Source of the DNA: an uncultured Litorivicinus sp.
Lineage (GTDB): Bacteria; Pseudomonadota; Gammaproteobacteria; Pseudomonadales; Litorivicinaceae
Assembly (NCBI GenBank): GCA_902558075.1
Contig: CACECO010000001.1
Location: 124,001-188,000 of the forward strand
Reading direction: 5' to 3'
DNA length: 64,000 nucleotides
Below the pieces are notes generated by a model that worked only from the letters and a program-made list of their open reading frames with translations, did no database searches and was not told where the DNA came from. The translations under genes and the position numbers were made by a program. Below, piece by piece: positions 21,732-34,405 of this stretch (within the stretch, counting starts at the first letter, position 1; each line of letters opens with the position of its first letter).

Positions 21732-22102
21732 CGTTCGCGTCGATCACTCTGTAATGCCTGATAGATCAGCGCATTAATTCGCGCTCCGCGTTTAAGCGAA
21801 TCATCGTAGTGGAATCTAAGATGAGGCACCTTGCGAACTTTCAGCGCTCGACCAAGTTCCACTCGCAAAAAAGAAGACGCCTCGTTGAGGATCGTCAGAC
21901 TCTCAATAATCTTCTCATCAGAGTCGTCAGTGACTAACGCGGTGACATTCACATCCGCATATGACAGATCTTTGGATAGATCAACAAAATTAACTGTGAC
22001 CATACCAATGCGAGGATCCTTTAATTCACGCTGGATAAGGAGAGCAAGATCCCGCTTGATCTGCTCACCCAAACGCTGAGTGCGACTAAATTCCGCCGGC
22101 AT
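21728..22102 (-). CDS. rbfA: Ribosome-binding factor A
   Basis: RTQRLGEQIKRDLALLIQRELKDPRIGMVTV; between truB and infB. Confidence 0.95.
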   Translation of the reverse strand: MPAEFSRTQRLGEQIKRDLALLIQRELKDPRIGMVTVNFVDLSKDLSYADVNVTALVTDDSDEKIIESLTILNEASSFLRVELGRALKVRKVPHLRFHYDDSLKRGARINALIYQALQSDRRER

Positions 22103-24588
22103 TAGATTTTCCGTGCAACCTCGCGAACATCGAAAACCTCGATTTTATCGCCCGCCTTCACGTCGGTGTAATTCCTTACGCCGATACCGCACTCGGTACC
22201 ATTTCGCACTTCGTTGACGTCGTCTTTGAATCGACGGAGCGACTCAAGTTCACCCTCGTAAATCACGACGTTATCGCGTAGAACTCGAATTTTCTTGTTT
22301 CGAGATACAATACCCTCGACCACCATACAACCGGCAATCTGACCGAATTTTGGCGAATTGAAGACATCGCGTACCTCAGCCACACCCACAATTTCTTCAC
22401 GCAATTCAGGCGCGAGAAGACCAGACATTGCCGCTTTCACATCATCAACGATGTCGTAAATGACACTGTAATACCGCAGTTCGATCCCATCACGCTCAAT
22501 AATCTGACGGGCGCCAGCATCCGCACGGACATTGAAGCCCAAGACAATTGCACCAGCAGACGACGCAAGCGTCGCATCGGATTCAGTAATTCCGCCAACT
22601 CCTTGTGCAATTAAATTCACTCGCACTTCATCTGTCGCAAGCTTGAGGAGTGCGGCTGACAAGGCTTCAAGCGTGCCTCGCACATCGGTTTTCAAAACAA
22701 TATTGAGATTGGATACCTCACCAGCTTCCATATTAGCGAACATTTGATCTAGCTTTTGCGCCTGCTGACGCTTGTGTTCAGCATCACGAGTGCGCTCTGA
22801 ACGGAATTCAGCAACTTCACGCGCCTTCCGCTCATTCTCGAGCACCATGAGCTCGTCACCCGCATCTGGAGTTCCTGACAGACCTAGAATCTCAACAGGA
22901 ATCGATGGACCTGCTTTTTTAATTTGCTTGCCGTTTTCATCCACTAATGCGCGGACTTTACCGACTTGCTCACCAGCGAGGATGGCATCTCCAACTTTCA
23001 AAAGCCCATTTTGCACAAGCACTGTTGCGACGGGACCACGACCGCGATCAAGACGTGACTCAACAACGGTTCCACGAGCCTGACCTTCGTGAACAGCGGT
23101 TAGTTCCAACAGCTCAGATTGCAATAACACCGCTTCCAAAAGCTCATCGATCCCTTGACCATTATGTGCGCTCACTGAAATAAATTGAACATCCCCACCC
23201 CAGTCCTCTGGAATCACCTCTTGACTCGCCAGCTCGGTCTTTACACGATCCGGATCTGCTTCTTCCTTATCAATTTTGTTGACTGCCACAACCATTGGGA
23301 CACCCGCCGCGCGCGCGTGCTGAACCGCTTCCTCCGTCTGTGGCATGACGCCATCGTCAGCTGCAACGACAAGAATGACCACGTCAGTGACCTGCGCACC
23401 ACGTGCACGCATACTCGTAAAAGCCGCGTGACCTGGCGTATCAATAAACGTAATCATTCCGTTATCAGTGTCGACGTGATAGGCACCGATGTGTTGGGTG
23501 ATCCCCCCGGCTTCGCCAGCGGCGACACGCGATTTCCGAATTCGGTCAAGTAGCGAAGTTTTCCCGTGGTCTACATGCCCCATCACGGTCACAACTGGTG
23601 CACGAGGCGCACGCTCACCTTGAAGTTCTTGATAATCGTCAAGCATGGATTGCTCGAGTGCATCATCGGCGACAACTTCAATTTTATGCCCCATTTCCTC
23701 GACAACCAGCACGGCTGTGTCTTCATCCAGAACTTGGTTGATGGTAGCCATGACACCCATCTTCATCAGGATTTTGATCAGCTCACCTGACTTCACAGCC
23801 ATTTGGTTAGCCAATTCAGCGACGGTCACAGGTCCTGAAATCTTCACCTCGCGAATAATCGGCGCGGCTGGCTTTTCGAATTTATGCGAGGACAGCTCCT
23901 CAGCCGCTTTACCCGGCTTCCGTCGACCACGCATTTTAGGCCCACGCTCATCGTCGGTTGCGGCAATCTTGCCGCGCTTATCATCGCGTTTGCCTAATGG
24001 CTTACCATGACGCCGCGGTTCGTCATCATCGTTCGGACGATCACGGCGTGCGTGTGATTCTTTTCTGTGACGCCGGCCATCATCTTCTTTAGGCGGTGGT
24101 GGTGGCTCGACGATAGGCGCCGCAATCACTGCTTCTTCCGCAGGTAGCGCACTCTCTTCAGAAACAGGCGCTTTCGGGGAAGCCTCGGCTTCAACAGAAC
24201 GCGCAACCGACTCGGCCTCGCGACGTGCCCATTCTTCTGCTTCTTGAACCTCGCGTACTTTCGCGTCCTCAATTTCACGCTGTTTTTCTGCTTCCGCAGT
24301 CAAATCTCGATGCACATAGGTACGCTTTTTGCGCACCTCAACATTCACAGCACCGGCACCTGCCTTGATAGTTGATGTCGATTTACGACGTAACGTGACT
24401 TTGGCAGGTTCCGCAGAGACTTTCGCTTGTCCTGAACGAATATGTGCAAGGAGTTTCTGTTTCTCGTCATCCGTCACGACATCATCTGACGATAATTTAT
24501 CGATTCCAGCCCCCGCCATCTGAGAGAGTAATTGCTCAGCTGATATACCAACCAGTGTGGCCAGCTGTTTTACTGTTGTGTCAGACAA
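22102..24588 (-). CDS. infB: Translation initiation factor IF-2
   Basis: [23 protein letters not shown] GTPase motif; 828 aa. Confidence 0.98.
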   Translation of the reverse strand: MSDTTVKQLATLVGISAEQLLSQMAGAGIDKLSSDDVVTDDEKQKLLAHIRSGQAKVSAEPAKVTLRRKSTSTIKAGAGAVNVEVRKKRTYVHRDLTAEAEKQREIEDAKVREVQEAEEWARREAESVARSVEAEASPKAPVSEESALPAEEAVIAAPIVEPPPPPKEDDGRRHRKESHARRDRPNDDDEPRRHGKPLGKRDDKRGKIAATDDERGPKMRGRRKPGKAAEELSSHKFEKPAAPIIREVKISGPVTVAELANQMAVKSGELIKILMKMGVMATINQVLDEDTAVLVVEEMGHKIEVVADDALEQSMLDDYQELQGERAPRAPVVTVMGHVDHGKTSLLDRIRKSRVAAGEAGGITQHIGAYHVDTDNGMITFIDTPGHAAFTSMRARGAQVTDVVILVVAADDGVMPQTEEAVQHARAAGVPMVVAVNKIDKEEADPDRVKTELASQEVIPEDWGGDVQFISVSAHNGQGIDELLEAVLLQSELLELTAVHEGQARGTVVESRLDRGRGPVATVLVQNGLLKVGDAILAGEQVGKVRALVDENGKQIKKAGPSIPVEILGLSGTPDAGDELMVLENERKAREVAEFRSERTRDAEHKRQQAQKLDQMFANMEAGEVSNLNIVLKTDVRGTLEALSAALLKLATDEVRVNLIAQGVGGITESDATLASSAGAIVLGFNVRADAGARQIIERDGIELRYYSVIYDIVDDVKAAMSGLLAPELREEIVGVAEVRDVFNSPKFGQIAGCMVVEGIVSRNKKIRVLRDNVVIYEGELESLRRFKDDVNEVRNGTECGIGVRNYTDVKAGDKIEVFDVREVARKI

Positions 24589-24591
24589 AAC

Positions 24592-26112
24592 CTACTCCTG
24601 TTCGCTACTTTCTTCGGCTGATTCGTCAGCATCGTCTGCGAACCACGGTTCACGCGCTTTCATGATGAGAGTTGCTGCAGCAGCTTCATCCACCCCTTCG
24701 ATTTCAGTCAATTCATCAACTGAAAGTTCTGCCAACTCTTCCATGGTGCAAACCCCATGATCGGCAAGCTGATACGCAAGTCCCGGTGTCATCCCCTCCA
24801 ACGTCAAAAGATCATCCTGTGGCTCACGTGTTTCATCACCAGCAAGAGCAACTGTCAACAACACATCACGTGATCGTGCCCTCAGAGTTTCCACCAGATC
24901 TTCATCGAACCCATCGATTGAGAGCATCTCCTCAACAGGGACATAAGCCACTTCGTCAATCGAAGTAAACCCTTCTTCAACCAAGGTACGCGCTAATTCA
25001 GCATCTGCATCGAGTCGAACCATAAACATATTGACGAGCTTCTCGGACTCAGCTTCCTGCCGCTCGACAGCCTGTTCCTCACTCATCACATTGAGCTTCC
25101 AAGCGGTCAGCTCAGACGCCAATCGCACATTTTGACCACCACGACCAATCGCTTGAGCTAAATTGTCACCGGTGACCGCGACATCCATCGACCGATTATC
25201 TTCATCCATCACAATTGAAGACACTTCCGCTGGCGCCATGGCATTAATCACGAGTTGCGCTGGGTTGTCGTCCCATAAAACAATATCCACACGCTCTCCA
25301 TTGAGCTCGTTAGAAACGGCTTGCACGCGAGCGCCGCGCATACCGACGCAAGCACCCACCGGATCAATTCGTCCATCGTTGGTCTTTACAGCAATTTTTG
25401 CTCTCATTCCAGGATCGCGAGCAGCACCACGAATTTCGATGGTTTCTTCAGCGATCTCTGGGACTTCGATTTTGAACAGTTCAATCAAAAATTCAGGCGA
25501 ATTACGAGACAGGATCAATTGTGGGCCACGACCCTCGGTACGAATTTCTTGCAAAATCGCGCGAACACGGTCATTCACTCGAAAAATTTCGCGGCCGATC
25601 AAATTCTCACGTGGCATGAGTGCTTCGGCGGCACCTCCCAAATCTACAATCACTGAATCACGAGTCACTTTTTTGACTGTTCCGTTAATCAGGCTCAGCA
25701 GTCGACTTTCATAATCTGAAACAACTTTTTCACGCTCAGCTTCGCGGACTTTCTGAACGATGACTTGCTTGGCGGTCTGTGCTTCGATGCGACCGAAATC
25801 AACTGACTCAACTTCAATTTCGTATTCATCACCAATTTGAAGCTCCGTATCGATTTCGGCTGCTTCTTCAGTGGTCAGCTCTGAACCCAGGATGGCCAGA
25901 TGGTCGTCTGGCACAACAACCCAGCGACGAAAGGTATCGTAATCTCCAGTTGCGCGGTCAATCGCAACACGAATATCTGCCTCTTCATCCTCATAACGCT
26001 TACGGGTAGCTGTCGCCAACGCCTGCTCGATTGCTTCAAATACGATACCTTTTGGAATCCCCTTTTCGTTTGAAAAGAGTTCGACTACCTGAAGGATTTC
26101 CTTACTTCCCAT
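24592..26112 (-). CDS. nusA: Transcription termination/antitermination factor NusA
   Basis: N-terminal NusA, S1 and KH domains ([27 protein letters not shown]). Confidence 0.97.
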   Translation of the reverse strand: MGSKEILQVVELFSNEKGIPKGIVFEAIEQALATATRKRYEDEEADIRVAIDRATGDYDTFRRWVVVPDDHLAILGSELTTEEAAEIDTELQIGDEYEIEVESVDFGRIEAQTAKQVIVQKVREAEREKVVSDYESRLLSLINGTVKKVTRDSVIVDLGGAAEALMPRENLIGREIFRVNDRVRAILQEIRTEGRGPQLILSRNSPEFLIELFKIEVPEIAEETIEIRGAARDPGMRAKIAVKTNDGRIDPVGACVGMRGARVQAVSNELNGERVDIVLWDDNPAQLVINAMAPAEVSSIVMDEDNRSMDVAVTGDNLAQAIGRGGQNVRLASELTAWKLNVMSEEQAVERQEAESEKLVNMFMVRLDADAELARTLVEEGFTSIDEVAYVPVEEMLSIDGFDEDLVETLRARSRDVLLTVALAGDETREPQDDLLTLEGMTPGLAYQLADHGVCTMEELAELSVDELTEIEGVDEAAAATLIMKAREPWFADDADESAEESSEQE

Positions 26113-26599
26113 CTTTGCTTCCGCCTACCTGTGTGACATCAGTCACAACCAATTGACCTCGTTCTACATGCTCTGCTGGAAATTCATATTCTGTATCCCG
26201 AAATTGCAAAAGCACCGCCTGATTCTCGACACCAGCGATGACGCCAGCAAAATTTTTCCTGCCCTCAAAAGGGACATTGAGCTTAAGCTTGATTTGAGAA
26301 CCAATAAATCGCTCAAAATGCTCAATCTCATACAACACACGCTCGATTCCAGGCGATGACACCTCAAGGGTGTATCGCTCAGGAAGTGGGTCTTCAACAT
26401 CTAGAATACGCGAGACCTGACGACTCACAGCCTCGCAATCATCAACTGTCACTGGACGATTTATATGATCGATCACCAGGCGTAATGTTAACCGGTTTGC
26501 GCTGCTAATAATTTCAATCGCCCACAGTTCCAGATCAAGCGCAGTGACACTTGGTCCCAGAAGCTCTTTGAGTTGCTGTTGCTTCGGTGTCATTTCCAA
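26102..26599 (-). CDS. rimP: Ribosome maturation factor RimP
   Basis: [51 protein letters not shown]. Confidence 0.95.
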   Translation of the reverse strand: MEMTPKQQQLKELLGPSVTALDLELWAIEIISSANRLTLRLVIDHINRPVTVDDCEAVSRQVSRILDVEDPLPERYTLEVSSPGIERVLYEIEHFERFIGSQIKLKLNVPFEGRKNFAGVIAGVENQAVLLQFRDTEYEFPAEHVERGQLVVTDVTQVGGSKDGK

Positions 26600-26607
26600 C
26601 CGCCAAA

Positions 26608-26632
26608 AACAAAAAAACCCCTAATGGGGTTC
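26608..26632 (-). terminator. Intrinsic terminator/attenuator upstream of rimP
   Basis: Minus strand GAACCCCATTAGGGGTTTTTTT: GC stem plus T-run just before rimP. Confidence 0.7.
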
Positions 26633-26741
26633 AAGGCCAGCGTATTCTCTTCTTACAGCACTTGGCGGAACGCAAATCCTACCAAGGCCCCCTTGCAAAA
26701 AGCCGCGACATTATGACGGAGACCTTGTAGTAAATCAATCG

Positions 26742-26966
26742 TTAAGCTCGAGCGATTCGATCGACCGTACAGCGCTCTCCTGCGGGACACAAAAGATTGC
26801 GAAGTACCTTGTCTGACCGTTCGATAAGACCATCAGAGTCACCTAGAGTTGGATAGGGTCTGAAGTTCCACATTTTGGAACTCCGCACAAAACGAACAAT
26901 ACCGATTGGAGATCCTTTACGAAAAACCTCAAAACTTCGTCGACCGAGTCGTTTGATTATCAGCAT
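26742..26966 (-). CDS. Small hypothetical protein (74 aa)
   Basis: ORF only, intergenic position, no recognised family. Confidence 0.3.
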   Translation of the reverse strand: MLIIKRLGRRSFEVFRKGSPIGIVRFVRSSKMWNFRPYPTLGDSDGLIERSDKVLRNLLCPAGERCTVDRIARA

Positions 26967-27078
26967 CGTCGGGCCTCTTTAAAACCAATGTTGGGTTCCT
27001 AATCTAGGCATCACAGCCAATTTTTTCAAACCCTCGTGGTATTAGACGGTTTCGCAACCGCAAAAGAGTGCAGTGATT

Positions 27079-27450
27079 TTAACCCAGATAGTCGATAATC
27101 ACTGAAAGCCAGAGAGCTCTGGCAAGGATCAGCGCCACAAACACTGCTCCAGCACACAAGTCTTTAGCCCCACCGGAGAGTTGTTGTGGTTCATCGCCCA
27201 CACCATTAATGACCGCCTCAATCGCTGAGTTGACGAGCTTAACAATGACAACAAGTAATAAGGATGATATCAACATGTCTATCCCAACGGCATCACGACT
27301 AAGCCAGACAGCGAAGGGGATAAGGGCGCCGGTTTAGACTACTTCCTGACGAAAAGCAGACTCATACTTCCATGTGGGCCGAATTCCTTTTGCAGAATAT
27401 CCAGCCACCTCAATGATACGCGTCAAACCGTGATAACCGAGCTTCGCCAT
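27079..27450 (-). pseudogene. dgkA: Diacylglycerol kinase interrupted by one in-frame TAA codon
   Basis: Minus strand: MAKLGYHGLTRIIEVAGYSAKGIRPTWKYESAFRQEVV*TGALIPFAVWLSRDAVGIDMLISSLLLVVIVKLVNSAIEAVINGVGDEPQQLSGGAKDLCAGAVFVALILARALW; DgkA-like on both sides of a TAA at 27334-27336. Confidence 0.82.
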
Positions 27451-27532
27451 TGAACTTTCCATCTGATGTCAAAAAACCGTTGAAGACAAATCAATTTGGA
27501 GCTCAGGGGAAATAACAACAATATTCAAATGA

Positions 27533-27618
27533 TGGTGCCGAAGGCCGGACTTGAACCGGCACGAGCTACGCTCACTACCCCCTCAAGATAGCGTGTCTAC
27601 CAATTCCACCACTTCGGC
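27533..27618 (-). tRNA. tRNA-Leu (anticodon GAG)
   Basis: GCCGAAGTGGTGGAATTGGTAGACACGCTATCTTGAGGGGGTAGTGAGC...GGTTCAAGTCCGGCCTTCGGCACCA; anticodon loop TTGAGGG; long variable arm; near secG. Confidence 0.95.
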
Positions 27619-27662
27619 AAGGGACGCGCAGATTAATGATCTGCGCCTAAAAAATCAAGAAA

Positions 27663-27989
27663 TCAGTCGACCGTTTTCGGTGCAACAGGCTCTTGAATTA
27701 CAGATTGCTCGCCTTGAGCTGGCACTTCGGGCAAGCCAAAAGTACCTACCGCTTTGGCTTTCTGCTGAGCAATCACTGCCAACCCAAGGCTCGTGGCAAA
27801 GAAAAGAGCAGCCAAACCCGCGGTAAGTTTCACCAGGAAACTTCCTGCGCCCGCTGAACCGAAGACTGTCTGCGAAGCGCCACCACCGAAGGAGGCACCG
27901 GCATCAGCACCTTTTCCTTGTTGGATCAAAACGAGGCCGATGACTGATGCCCCAATCAACACATGCACAATTAAGAGAATCGTTTCCAT
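27663..27989 (-). CDS. secG: Preprotein translocase subunit SecG
   Basis: METILLIVHVLIGASVIGLVLIQQGKGADAGASFGGGASQTVFGSAGAGSFL. Confidence 0.95.
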   Translation of the reverse strand: METILLIVHVLIGASVIGLVLIQQGKGADAGASFGGGASQTVFGSAGAGSFLVKLTAGLAALFFATSLGLAVIAQQKAKAVGTFGLPEVPAQGEQSVIQEPVAPKTVD

Positions 27990-28714
27990 TATTTCCGTTC
28001 CCATGCAGCAACAATCGCTGCAAATTTATCTGCTTTCAAAGAGGCTCCACCCACTAGGGCACCCGACACACCTTCGGCTAAAAAAACCTCATCAGCCGAT
28101 TCCGGAGAAACACTCCCCCCGTATAAAACTAACGCATCTGCTTGACCGACTACATCACGAACAGTCGCGTGCATTTCTGCGATATCCGCCCGCGTCGCAG
28201 ATAAACCAGTACCAATAGCCCAGACAGGCTCATAAGCGATCACAACACCGCTCACATCCAAACCCGCTGTCAACAACGGTCTCAATTGTTGGGCAACCAC
28301 ATCGAGCGCACGACCAGACTCACGCTCCTCCCGCGTTTCGCCGACGCAAAACACAGGAAACATGCCAGTCTCGAGCACCGCTGCAACCGCAGGCAACAAG
28401 CTTTCTGAGGTTTCGCCAAAACGTGCTCGTCGCTCCGAATGCCCTAAAATCGCCATCGAGCAACCAGCATCATGAGCCATATCTGCATTGATACACCCAG
28501 TATGTGCCCCAAACTGATCGCCGATACAATCTTGAGCGCCTAGCAGAATGGATGATCTGTCTAAGACGTGCGCGATCGGATCAATCCATAAAGCAGGCGG
28601 ACAAATTCCAACACGTGTTGCAGATTGATGCTCAATACCAGCAACAGCTTGAGCTAATGCAATTGCATCAGCTCGGACCGTATTCATCTTCCAATTTCCG
28701 ATAATCATCGACAT
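27989..28714 (-). CDS. tpiA: Triose-phosphate isomerase
   Basis: MIIGNWKMNTVRADAIALAQ...AILGHSERRARFGE...VIAYEPVWAIGTG. Confidence 0.96.
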   Translation of the reverse strand: MSMIIGNWKMNTVRADAIALAQAVAGIEHQSATRVGICPPALWIDPIAHVLDRSSILLGAQDCIGDQFGAHTGCINADMAHDAGCSMAILGHSERRARFGETSESLLPAVAAVLETGMFPVFCVGETREERESGRALDVVAQQLRPLLTAGLDVSGVVIAYEPVWAIGTGLSATRADIAEMHATVRDVVGQADALVLYGGSVSPESADEVFLAEGVSGALVGGASLKADKFAAIVAAWERK

Positions 28715-28736
28715 CTCTTTCCTCTGAGCGCGGAAG

Positions 28737-30083
28737 TTAGCTGATTGAGGCGACTTTTTCCACCGATGTTGCAATCTGCTCAGCACAATCCTTCACTTCG
28801 GTCGCGTTAACACCCTCAACCATCACGCGAACCACCGGTTCTGTCCCACTTGGACGTAACACGACCCGACCTGAAGCACCCAACTGCGATTCAACAGAAT
28901 TGACTGCGTCTTTCACCAGTTGATGATCCAGATGATTACGGGAAACAAGAGGAACGTTGATAAGGATTTGTGGATACTTTGTCATACCATGACGCGCTTG
29001 GCTCAATGTTTGCCCAGAGAGTAATAGTGCATTGACGACCTGAAGCGCGGCCACCAGTCCATCGCCGGTCGATGTCAGGTCAGAGCAAATAATGTGACCA
29101 GAAGTCTCACCGCCCAAGGTCCACTGGCGCTCCTCCATTGCCTCAATCACATAACGGTCGCCCACTTTCGTTCGTACAAATGGAACTTGCATGTCAGCCA
29201 ACGCTTTTTCGAGGCCTAGATTAGTCATTAAAGTGCCAGCGACACCACCATCCATGTGACCACGCTGATGTCGAGATGCGGCGATGATGTATAAAATCTC
29301 GTCGCCATCAACAAGCGCACCATTTTCGTCGACTAAGACCACCCGATCAGCGTCGCCATCAAGTGCGATACCGAGATCAGCTTGCGTTGAAACAACAGCC
29401 TCAATCAACGCATCAGGTGCTGTCGACCCAACCCCATTGTTGATGTTGAGTCCATCGGGAGTCACACCTATCGCCTCAACAGTTGCGCCGAGTTCTCGAA
29501 GCACCTTGGGCGCGACTTGATAGGCCGCCCCGTTTGCACAATCGACGATCACTTTCAATCCCGAGAGGTCTGTACCGAGGCGCAAAGTGTGCTTGCAAAA
29601 TTCGATGTACCGACCAGCAGCATCATCAGCCCGAGAGGCACGCCCCAATAGCGGCCCGTTCACTGTGGTTAAAGGCTCATCGAGCAGTCGCTCAATTTCA
29701 TGCTCCACATCATCAGGCAGTTTAGTTCCGTTCTTGTCAAAGAACTTGATGCCGTTATCTTCATAGCCGTTGTGGCTTGCGCTGATCACGATCCCACCCT
29801 CAGCTGAGAATGTCCGCGTCAGATATGCAATGGCGGGAGTTGGCATTGGTCCAAGCATCACAGGATCAACACCAGCCCCGATTAAGCCAGCTTCGAGTGC
29901 GGTTTCAAACATATACCCAGAGAGCCGTGTATCTTTTCCAATCAGGACCTTGGGGCGGCTGGTATGGCCCTGACGGACTGTTTGACCGAATGCCCAACCG
30001 AGCTTGAGTACAAATTCTGCTGTGATGCATCCTTCACCAACTCGGCCTCTGACACCGTCTGTTCCGAAATACTTTCGACTCAT
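28737..30083 (-). CDS. glmM: Phosphoglucosamine mutase
   Basis: [14 protein letters not shown]...[19 protein letters not shown]. Confidence 0.97.
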   Translation of the reverse strand: MSRKYFGTDGVRGRVGEGCITAEFVLKLGWAFGQTVRQGHTSRPKVLIGKDTRLSGYMFETALEAGLIGAGVDPVMLGPMPTPAIAYLTRTFSAEGGIVISASHNGYEDNGIKFFDKNGTKLPDDVEHEIERLLDEPLTTVNGPLLGRASRADDAAGRYIEFCKHTLRLGTDLSGLKVIVDCANGAAYQVAPKVLRELGATVEAIGVTPDGLNINNGVGSTAPDALIEAVVSTQADLGIALDGDADRVVLVDENGALVDGDEILYIIAASRHQRGHMDGGVAGTLMTNLGLEKALADMQVPFVRTKVGDRYVIEAMEERQWTLGGETSGHIICSDLTSTGDGLVAALQVVNALLLSGQTLSQARHGMTKYPQILINVPLVSRNHLDHQLVKDAVNSVESQLGASGRVVLRPSGTEPVVRVMVEGVNATEVKDCAEQIATSVEKVASIS

Positions 30084-30085
30084 AT

Positions 30086-30931
30086 TTACTGCGTTCCCTG
30101 CGTTAATGTTTGCATCACGGCCATTGCGTCACGCGTCTCAGCAACATCATGAACCCGCAAAATTGCAGCGCCATACGATGCTGCAACCGCCGCTGCCACA
30201 GCGCTTCCCGTAACACGTTGTTCGATTGGACGGCCGGTCATATCCCCTATCATGGTCTTCCGAGAGACCCCGACCAACACAGGGTATCCGCTTTGAACAA
30301 AGCGATCCAAACTTCTGAAAAGAGCGACATTATGTTCAAACGTTTTCCCGAATCCAAAGCCCGGGTCGAGCAGCAACTGATCTGTGGTAAATCCTGCATC
30401 TCGGCAGACATCAACACGTGTCATCAGCCACTCGTACACATCGTCCACAGCATCATCATATGTTGGCTGTTTTTGCATCGTCTGTGGCGTGCCTTGCATA
30501 TGCATCAAACAAACGGGGAGACCTGTCTGCAACGCCGCGGCCATCGCTCCTTCACGCAGCAATGCCCTCACATCATTAATCATCCGGGCACCATGAGCGG
30601 CACTCTCAATCATGACATTCGGAGTGGAAGTATCAACTGAGATAACTGTATCAAATCGAGCGGATAGTGCTTCGACTACTGGAACAACTCGGTCAAGTTC
30701 TTCACTTTCAGGAACGGGTGCCGCCCCCGGACGCGTGCTCTCTCCACCTACATCGAGTATGGTCGCACCTTCAGTCAGGCAACAGTCGGCACGCGATAAT
30801 ATCGCATCGAACGACGCTTGCCCGTCAAAAAGCTTGCCGCCATCAGAAAATGAGTCGGGTGTAATATTCAGAACAGCCATGATCTGAGGTCCTTGGAACC
30901 CCAGATCAGGCCATGCGACCTTTCGCATCAC
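30086..30931 (-). CDS. folP: Dihydropteroate synthase
   Basis: [20 protein letters not shown]...[16 protein letters not shown]. Confidence 0.96.
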   Translation of the reverse strand: MMRKVAWPDLGFQGPQIMAVLNITPDSFSDGGKLFDGQASFDAILSRADCCLTEGATILDVGGESTRPGAAPVPESEELDRVVPVVEALSARFDTVISVDTSTPNVMIESAAHGARMINDVRALLREGAMAAALQTGLPVCLMHMQGTPQTMQKQPTYDDAVDDVYEWLMTRVDVCRDAGFTTDQLLLDPGFGFGKTFEHNVALFRSLDRFVQSGYPVLVGVSRKTMIGDMTGRPIEQRVTGSAVAAAVAASYGAAILRVHDVAETRDAMAVMQTLTQGTQ

Positions 30932-30933
30932 CG

Positions 30934-32874
30934 CTAATTGGTTGGCGCTGCGCCATCCTCTGAAGCAGTATCAGAAGCGTCGTTTCTAGCCGCTTCATGC
31001 AAATCATCATTTATGTCTGGCGACCCGCCTTGTGGCTTGTCACTGTCATTCCAATCCGCTGGAGGACCAGGTTTCCGACCTTCCATGATCTGATCGATTT
31101 GTTTCGTATCGATTGTTTCGTATTCCATCAAACAATCGGCCATGACATGAAGTTTATCCATATTCTCTTCGAGCGTTGTTTTGGCCGTCTGATAACAAGA
31201 ATCCAAGATATCTTTAACTTCTTCGTCAATCAAGCGTGCAGTGTCGTCTGACTGACCATGCACTGGACGGCTCATCGAACGGCCTAAAAAAGGCTCGTTG
31301 TCTTCTTCATCGTACATCTGCGGCCCAAGCCTCTCGGACAGACCCCACTTCGTCACCATGTTGCGAGCGATCGAGGTCGCACGCTGAATATCGTTTGATG
31401 CACCTGTGGTCACGCCTTCGGCACCCAAAGTAAGTTCCTCAGCAATCCGACCACCGTATAACGAACAAATCTGACTTACCAAACCCCGCTTGGAATGGCT
31501 GTACTTATCTTCTTCCGGCAAAAACATGGTGACACCTAACGCTCGCCCTCGAGGGATGATCGACACCTTATATACTGGGTCATGCTCTGGCATTAATCGG
31601 CCAACAATAGCGTGACCAGCCTCGTGGTACGCCGTGTTCCGTTTTTCAGATTCTTTCATCACCATGGACCGACGCTCGGCACCCATCATGATCTTATCTT
31701 TCGCCTGCTCAAAGTGGCTCATAGCCACCACCCGCGTACTCGCACGAGCGGCAAATAATGAGGCTTCGTTGACCAAATTCGCGAGATCAGCGCCAGAAAA
31801 GCCAGGCGTACCCCTAGCAATCAACGATGCGTCCACTTCTGGAGCAAGTGGCGCTTTCTTCATGTGAACCTTGAGAATTTGTTCACGCCCACGAATGTCT
31901 GGAAGCCCAACAACCACTTGCCGGTCAAATCGACCCGGACGGAGTAATGCTTGATCGAGTACATCTGGTCGGTTAGTCGCGGCAATGACGATAACTCCAT
32001 CATTGACATCAAAGCCATCCATCTCGACCAACAACTGGTTCAATGTCTGCTCACGTTCATCGTGACCGCCACCGAGCCCGGCACCACGCTGACGGCCAAC
32101 AGCATCAATCTCATCAATGAAAATGATACAAGGCGCCTGTTTCTTCGCTTGCTCAAACATGTCACGCACTCGCGATGCACCAACACCAACGAACATCTCG
32201 ACGAAATCTGATCCTGAAATAAAAAAGAAGGGTACTTTGGCTTCGCCAGCGATTGCCTTCGCTAACAATGTTTTACCAGTTCCCGGAGGTCCTGCCATCA
32301 GAACACCACGAGGGATCCGCCCACCAAGCCTCTGGAACTTGCCTGGATCTTTCAAAAATTCAACCAGTTCCGCAACATCGTCTTTAGCCTCATCACAACC
32401 AGCAACATCGGCAAACGTAGTTTTAATTTGGTCTTCACTAATCAAGCGAGCCTTTGATTTTCCAAAGGACATCGGGCCACCACGACCACCGCCCATACCG
32501 CCCTGCATTTGACGCATGAAAAACATGAAAATCGCGAGAATGATCAGCACCGGGAAAGCGGCAACTAAAAGTTGCATCCATACCGACTGCTGCTCTGGCT
32601 TACGACCTTCGACAACGACATTGTGCTGGAGCAAGTCATCCATCAATCGTGGATCCTGCACTGCCGGACGGACAGTCTCGTAAACATCGCCATTGGCACG
32701 CGTTGCAATAATCGACTGTCCGTCGATGATGACGCGACGAATCTGGTCTCTATTCACTTCCTCAACGAACTGAGAGTAGTTAATCTGCTGTGACTGTGTT
32801 TCTACGCTGAAGTTGTTAAATACTGTAAGTAAAACAGCAGCGATTACCAACCAAAGCACCAAATTTCTCGCCAT
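30934..32874 (-). CDS. ftsH: ATP-dependent zinc metalloprotease FtsH
   Basis: AAA+ [23 protein letters not shown] zinc site. Confidence 0.97.
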   Translation of the reverse strand: MARNLVLWLVIAAVLLTVFNNFSVETQSQQINYSQFVEEVNRDQIRRVIIDGQSIIATRANGDVYETVRPAVQDPRLMDDLLQHNVVVEGRKPEQQSVWMQLLVAAFPVLIILAIFMFFMRQMQGGMGGGRGGPMSFGKSKARLISEDQIKTTFADVAGCDEAKDDVAELVEFLKDPGKFQRLGGRIPRGVLMAGPPGTGKTLLAKAIAGEAKVPFFFISGSDFVEMFVGVGASRVRDMFEQAKKQAPCIIFIDEIDAVGRQRGAGLGGGHDEREQTLNQLLVEMDGFDVNDGVIVIAATNRPDVLDQALLRPGRFDRQVVVGLPDIRGREQILKVHMKKAPLAPEVDASLIARGTPGFSGADLANLVNEASLFAARASTRVVAMSHFEQAKDKIMMGAERRSMVMKESEKRNTAYHEAGHAIVGRLMPEHDPVYKVSIIPRGRALGVTMFLPEEDKYSHSKRGLVSQICSLYGGRIAEELTLGAEGVTTGASNDIQRATSIARNMVTKWGLSERLGPQMYDEEDNEPFLGRSMSRPVHGQSDDTARLIDEEVKDILDSCYQTAKTTLEENMDKLHVMADCLMEYETIDTKQIDQIMEGRKPGPPADWNDSDKPQGGSPDINDDLHEAARNDASDTASEDGAAPTN

Positions 32875-32945
32875 AATCTTCTCCATGCTTTCAGAGGAGT
32901 CGAGCCCCTCAATATAATTAGTTTATTTGGGCAGGCCAACCGAAT

Positions 32946-33575
32946 TCAAAGGGTTGAACCGCGAAACCCCATTGCTAACAGATAAGTTTCTCGGCTACGC
33001 GAACGCGACGCGTCAGGTTTCCGCGTTTTTAGGACAGAGAAATCCGTTCGAAGCGCCTGAGAAAATTCATCGAACCCCTCGCCCTGAAACACTTTTACGA
33101 AAAAAGCACCGCCGGGATTCAACGTCTGTCGCGCAAAGTCGAGGGCTAGTTCGCATAGATACATAGCCCTCGGTTGATCCACAGATTTATTTCCTGACAA
33201 ATTTGGCGCCATATCAGACAAAACAACATCAACCCGAACCCCGTTTAATGACTGCATCAAGCGATCAAGAGCCGCTTCTTCGGTAAAGTCCCCCAAAATA
33301 AATTCCACGTCCGCGACTGAGTCCATCGTGAGAATATCAAGCGCAAATACCCGGCCAGAGGGGCCGGTCCAATTCGCAACTAACTCAGTCCAACCGCCAG
33401 GGGCGGCCCCTAGATCGACGACGACGTCCCCTGATTTAATCAATTGGTCCTTCGCTTGTACTGCTTCCAGTTTAAAGCTGGCCCGCGACCGACGACCTTC
33501 CGCTTGTGCTTTCTGAACGTACGGATCATCAAAATGTTCTTTTAGCCAGCGACCGCTGGACTTGGATCGTGCCAT
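32946..33575 (-). CDS. rlmE: 23S rRNA (uridine 2'-O) methyltransferase RlmE
   Basis: RASFKLEAVQAKDQLIKSGDVVVDLGAAPGGWTE...VVLSDMAPNLSGN. Confidence 0.95.
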   Translation of the reverse strand: MARSKSSGRWLKEHFDDPYVQKAQAEGRRSRASFKLEAVQAKDQLIKSGDVVVDLGAAPGGWTELVANWTGPSGRVFALDILTMDSVADVEFILGDFTEEAALDRLMQSLNGVRVDVVLSDMAPNLSGNKSVDQPRAMYLCELALDFARQTLNPGGAFFVKVFQGEGFDEFSQALRTDFSVLKTRKPDASRSRSRETYLLAMGFRGSTL

Positions 33576-33614
33576 GTTTTGTTCTACACTCGCGGCCCCT
33601 CGATGGAGACAACT

Positions 33615-33917
33615 ATGTTAACACCGGAACGCAAAAAACAGATGCGGGCGATTGGGCATCACTTGAAGCCGATTGTACTGTTGGGCGATCAAGGAATGTC
33701 TAATGGTTTACTCGACGAACTCAATCGTGCACTGAACGATCATGAGTTAATCAAAATTAAAGTTCGCGCAGAGCGTGACGCGCGGAAAGTTTTAATTGCC
33801 TCACTTTGCGAGGAAACCGGCGCTCAATGCGTGCAATCAACCGGTGCAATGGCGCTACTTTTTAGGGCCGCGGACCGACCCAACCCTCGTTTATCAAATC
33901 TGATCCGGCCAATCTAA
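33615..33917 (+). CDS. yhbY: YhbY family CRM-domain RNA-binding protein
   Basis: MLTPERKKQMRAIGHHLKPIVLLGDQGMSNGLLDELNRALNDHELIKIKV; divergent from rlmE. Confidence 0.92.
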   Translation: MLTPERKKQMRAIGHHLKPIVLLGDQGMSNGLLDELNRALNDHELIKIKVRAERDARKVLIASLCEETGAQCVQSTGAMALLFRAADRPNPRLSNLIRPI

Positions 33918-34394
33918 TTATCGATGTTCAACAGAGTCGATCTCGTATTCGACGACACCGCCAGGGGTTGTTACCGACACTTCGTCCCCCTCTTCTTTCC
34001 CAATCAACCCTCGGGCGATTGGTGATGTCACAGAAATCTTTCCATTTTTCACATCCGCCTCATCTTCACCCACAATTTGGTAGGTCACTAATTGGTCAGT
34101 TTCTAAATTAATGAGCGTCACGGTCACGCCAAAAATCACTTTGCCGGTATTTTCAATTTGCGTCACATCAATCACTTGAGCATGGGATAGCTTCGCCTCG
34201 ATATCTTTAATCCGGCCTTCACAGAATCCCTGCTGCTCTCGCGCAGCGTGGTACTCAGCATTTTCTTTCAGATCACCGTGCTCACGCGCTTCAGCAATTG
34301 CAGTGACAATGCGCGGGCGTTCAACTTGCTTTAAACGCTGCAGTTCATCCCGAAGCGACGATTCGCCGAATTTGGTCATCGGTATCTTACTCAT
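33918..34394 (-). CDS. greA: Transcription elongation factor GreA
   Basis: [33 protein letters not shown]. Confidence 0.96.
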   Translation of the reverse strand: MSKIPMTKFGESSLRDELQRLKQVERPRIVTAIAEAREHGDLKENAEYHAAREQQGFCEGRIKDIEAKLSHAQVIDVTQIENTGKVIFGVTVTLINLETDQLVTYQIVGEDEADVKNGKISVTSPIARGLIGKEEGDEVSVTTPGGVVEYEIDSVEHR

Positions 34395-34405
34395 TTGATT
34401 CCTTA

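Noticed and set aside
22532-26009. Many plus-strand ORFs opposite infB and nusA
   Set aside because: Low-complexity antisense shadows of strong minus-strand genes; no recognisable family or start context.
26640-27080. Possible tRNA-Met near rimP, by analogy with E. coli metY
   Set aside because: No T-arm GGTTCRA or cloverleaf sequence seen on either strand in this gap.
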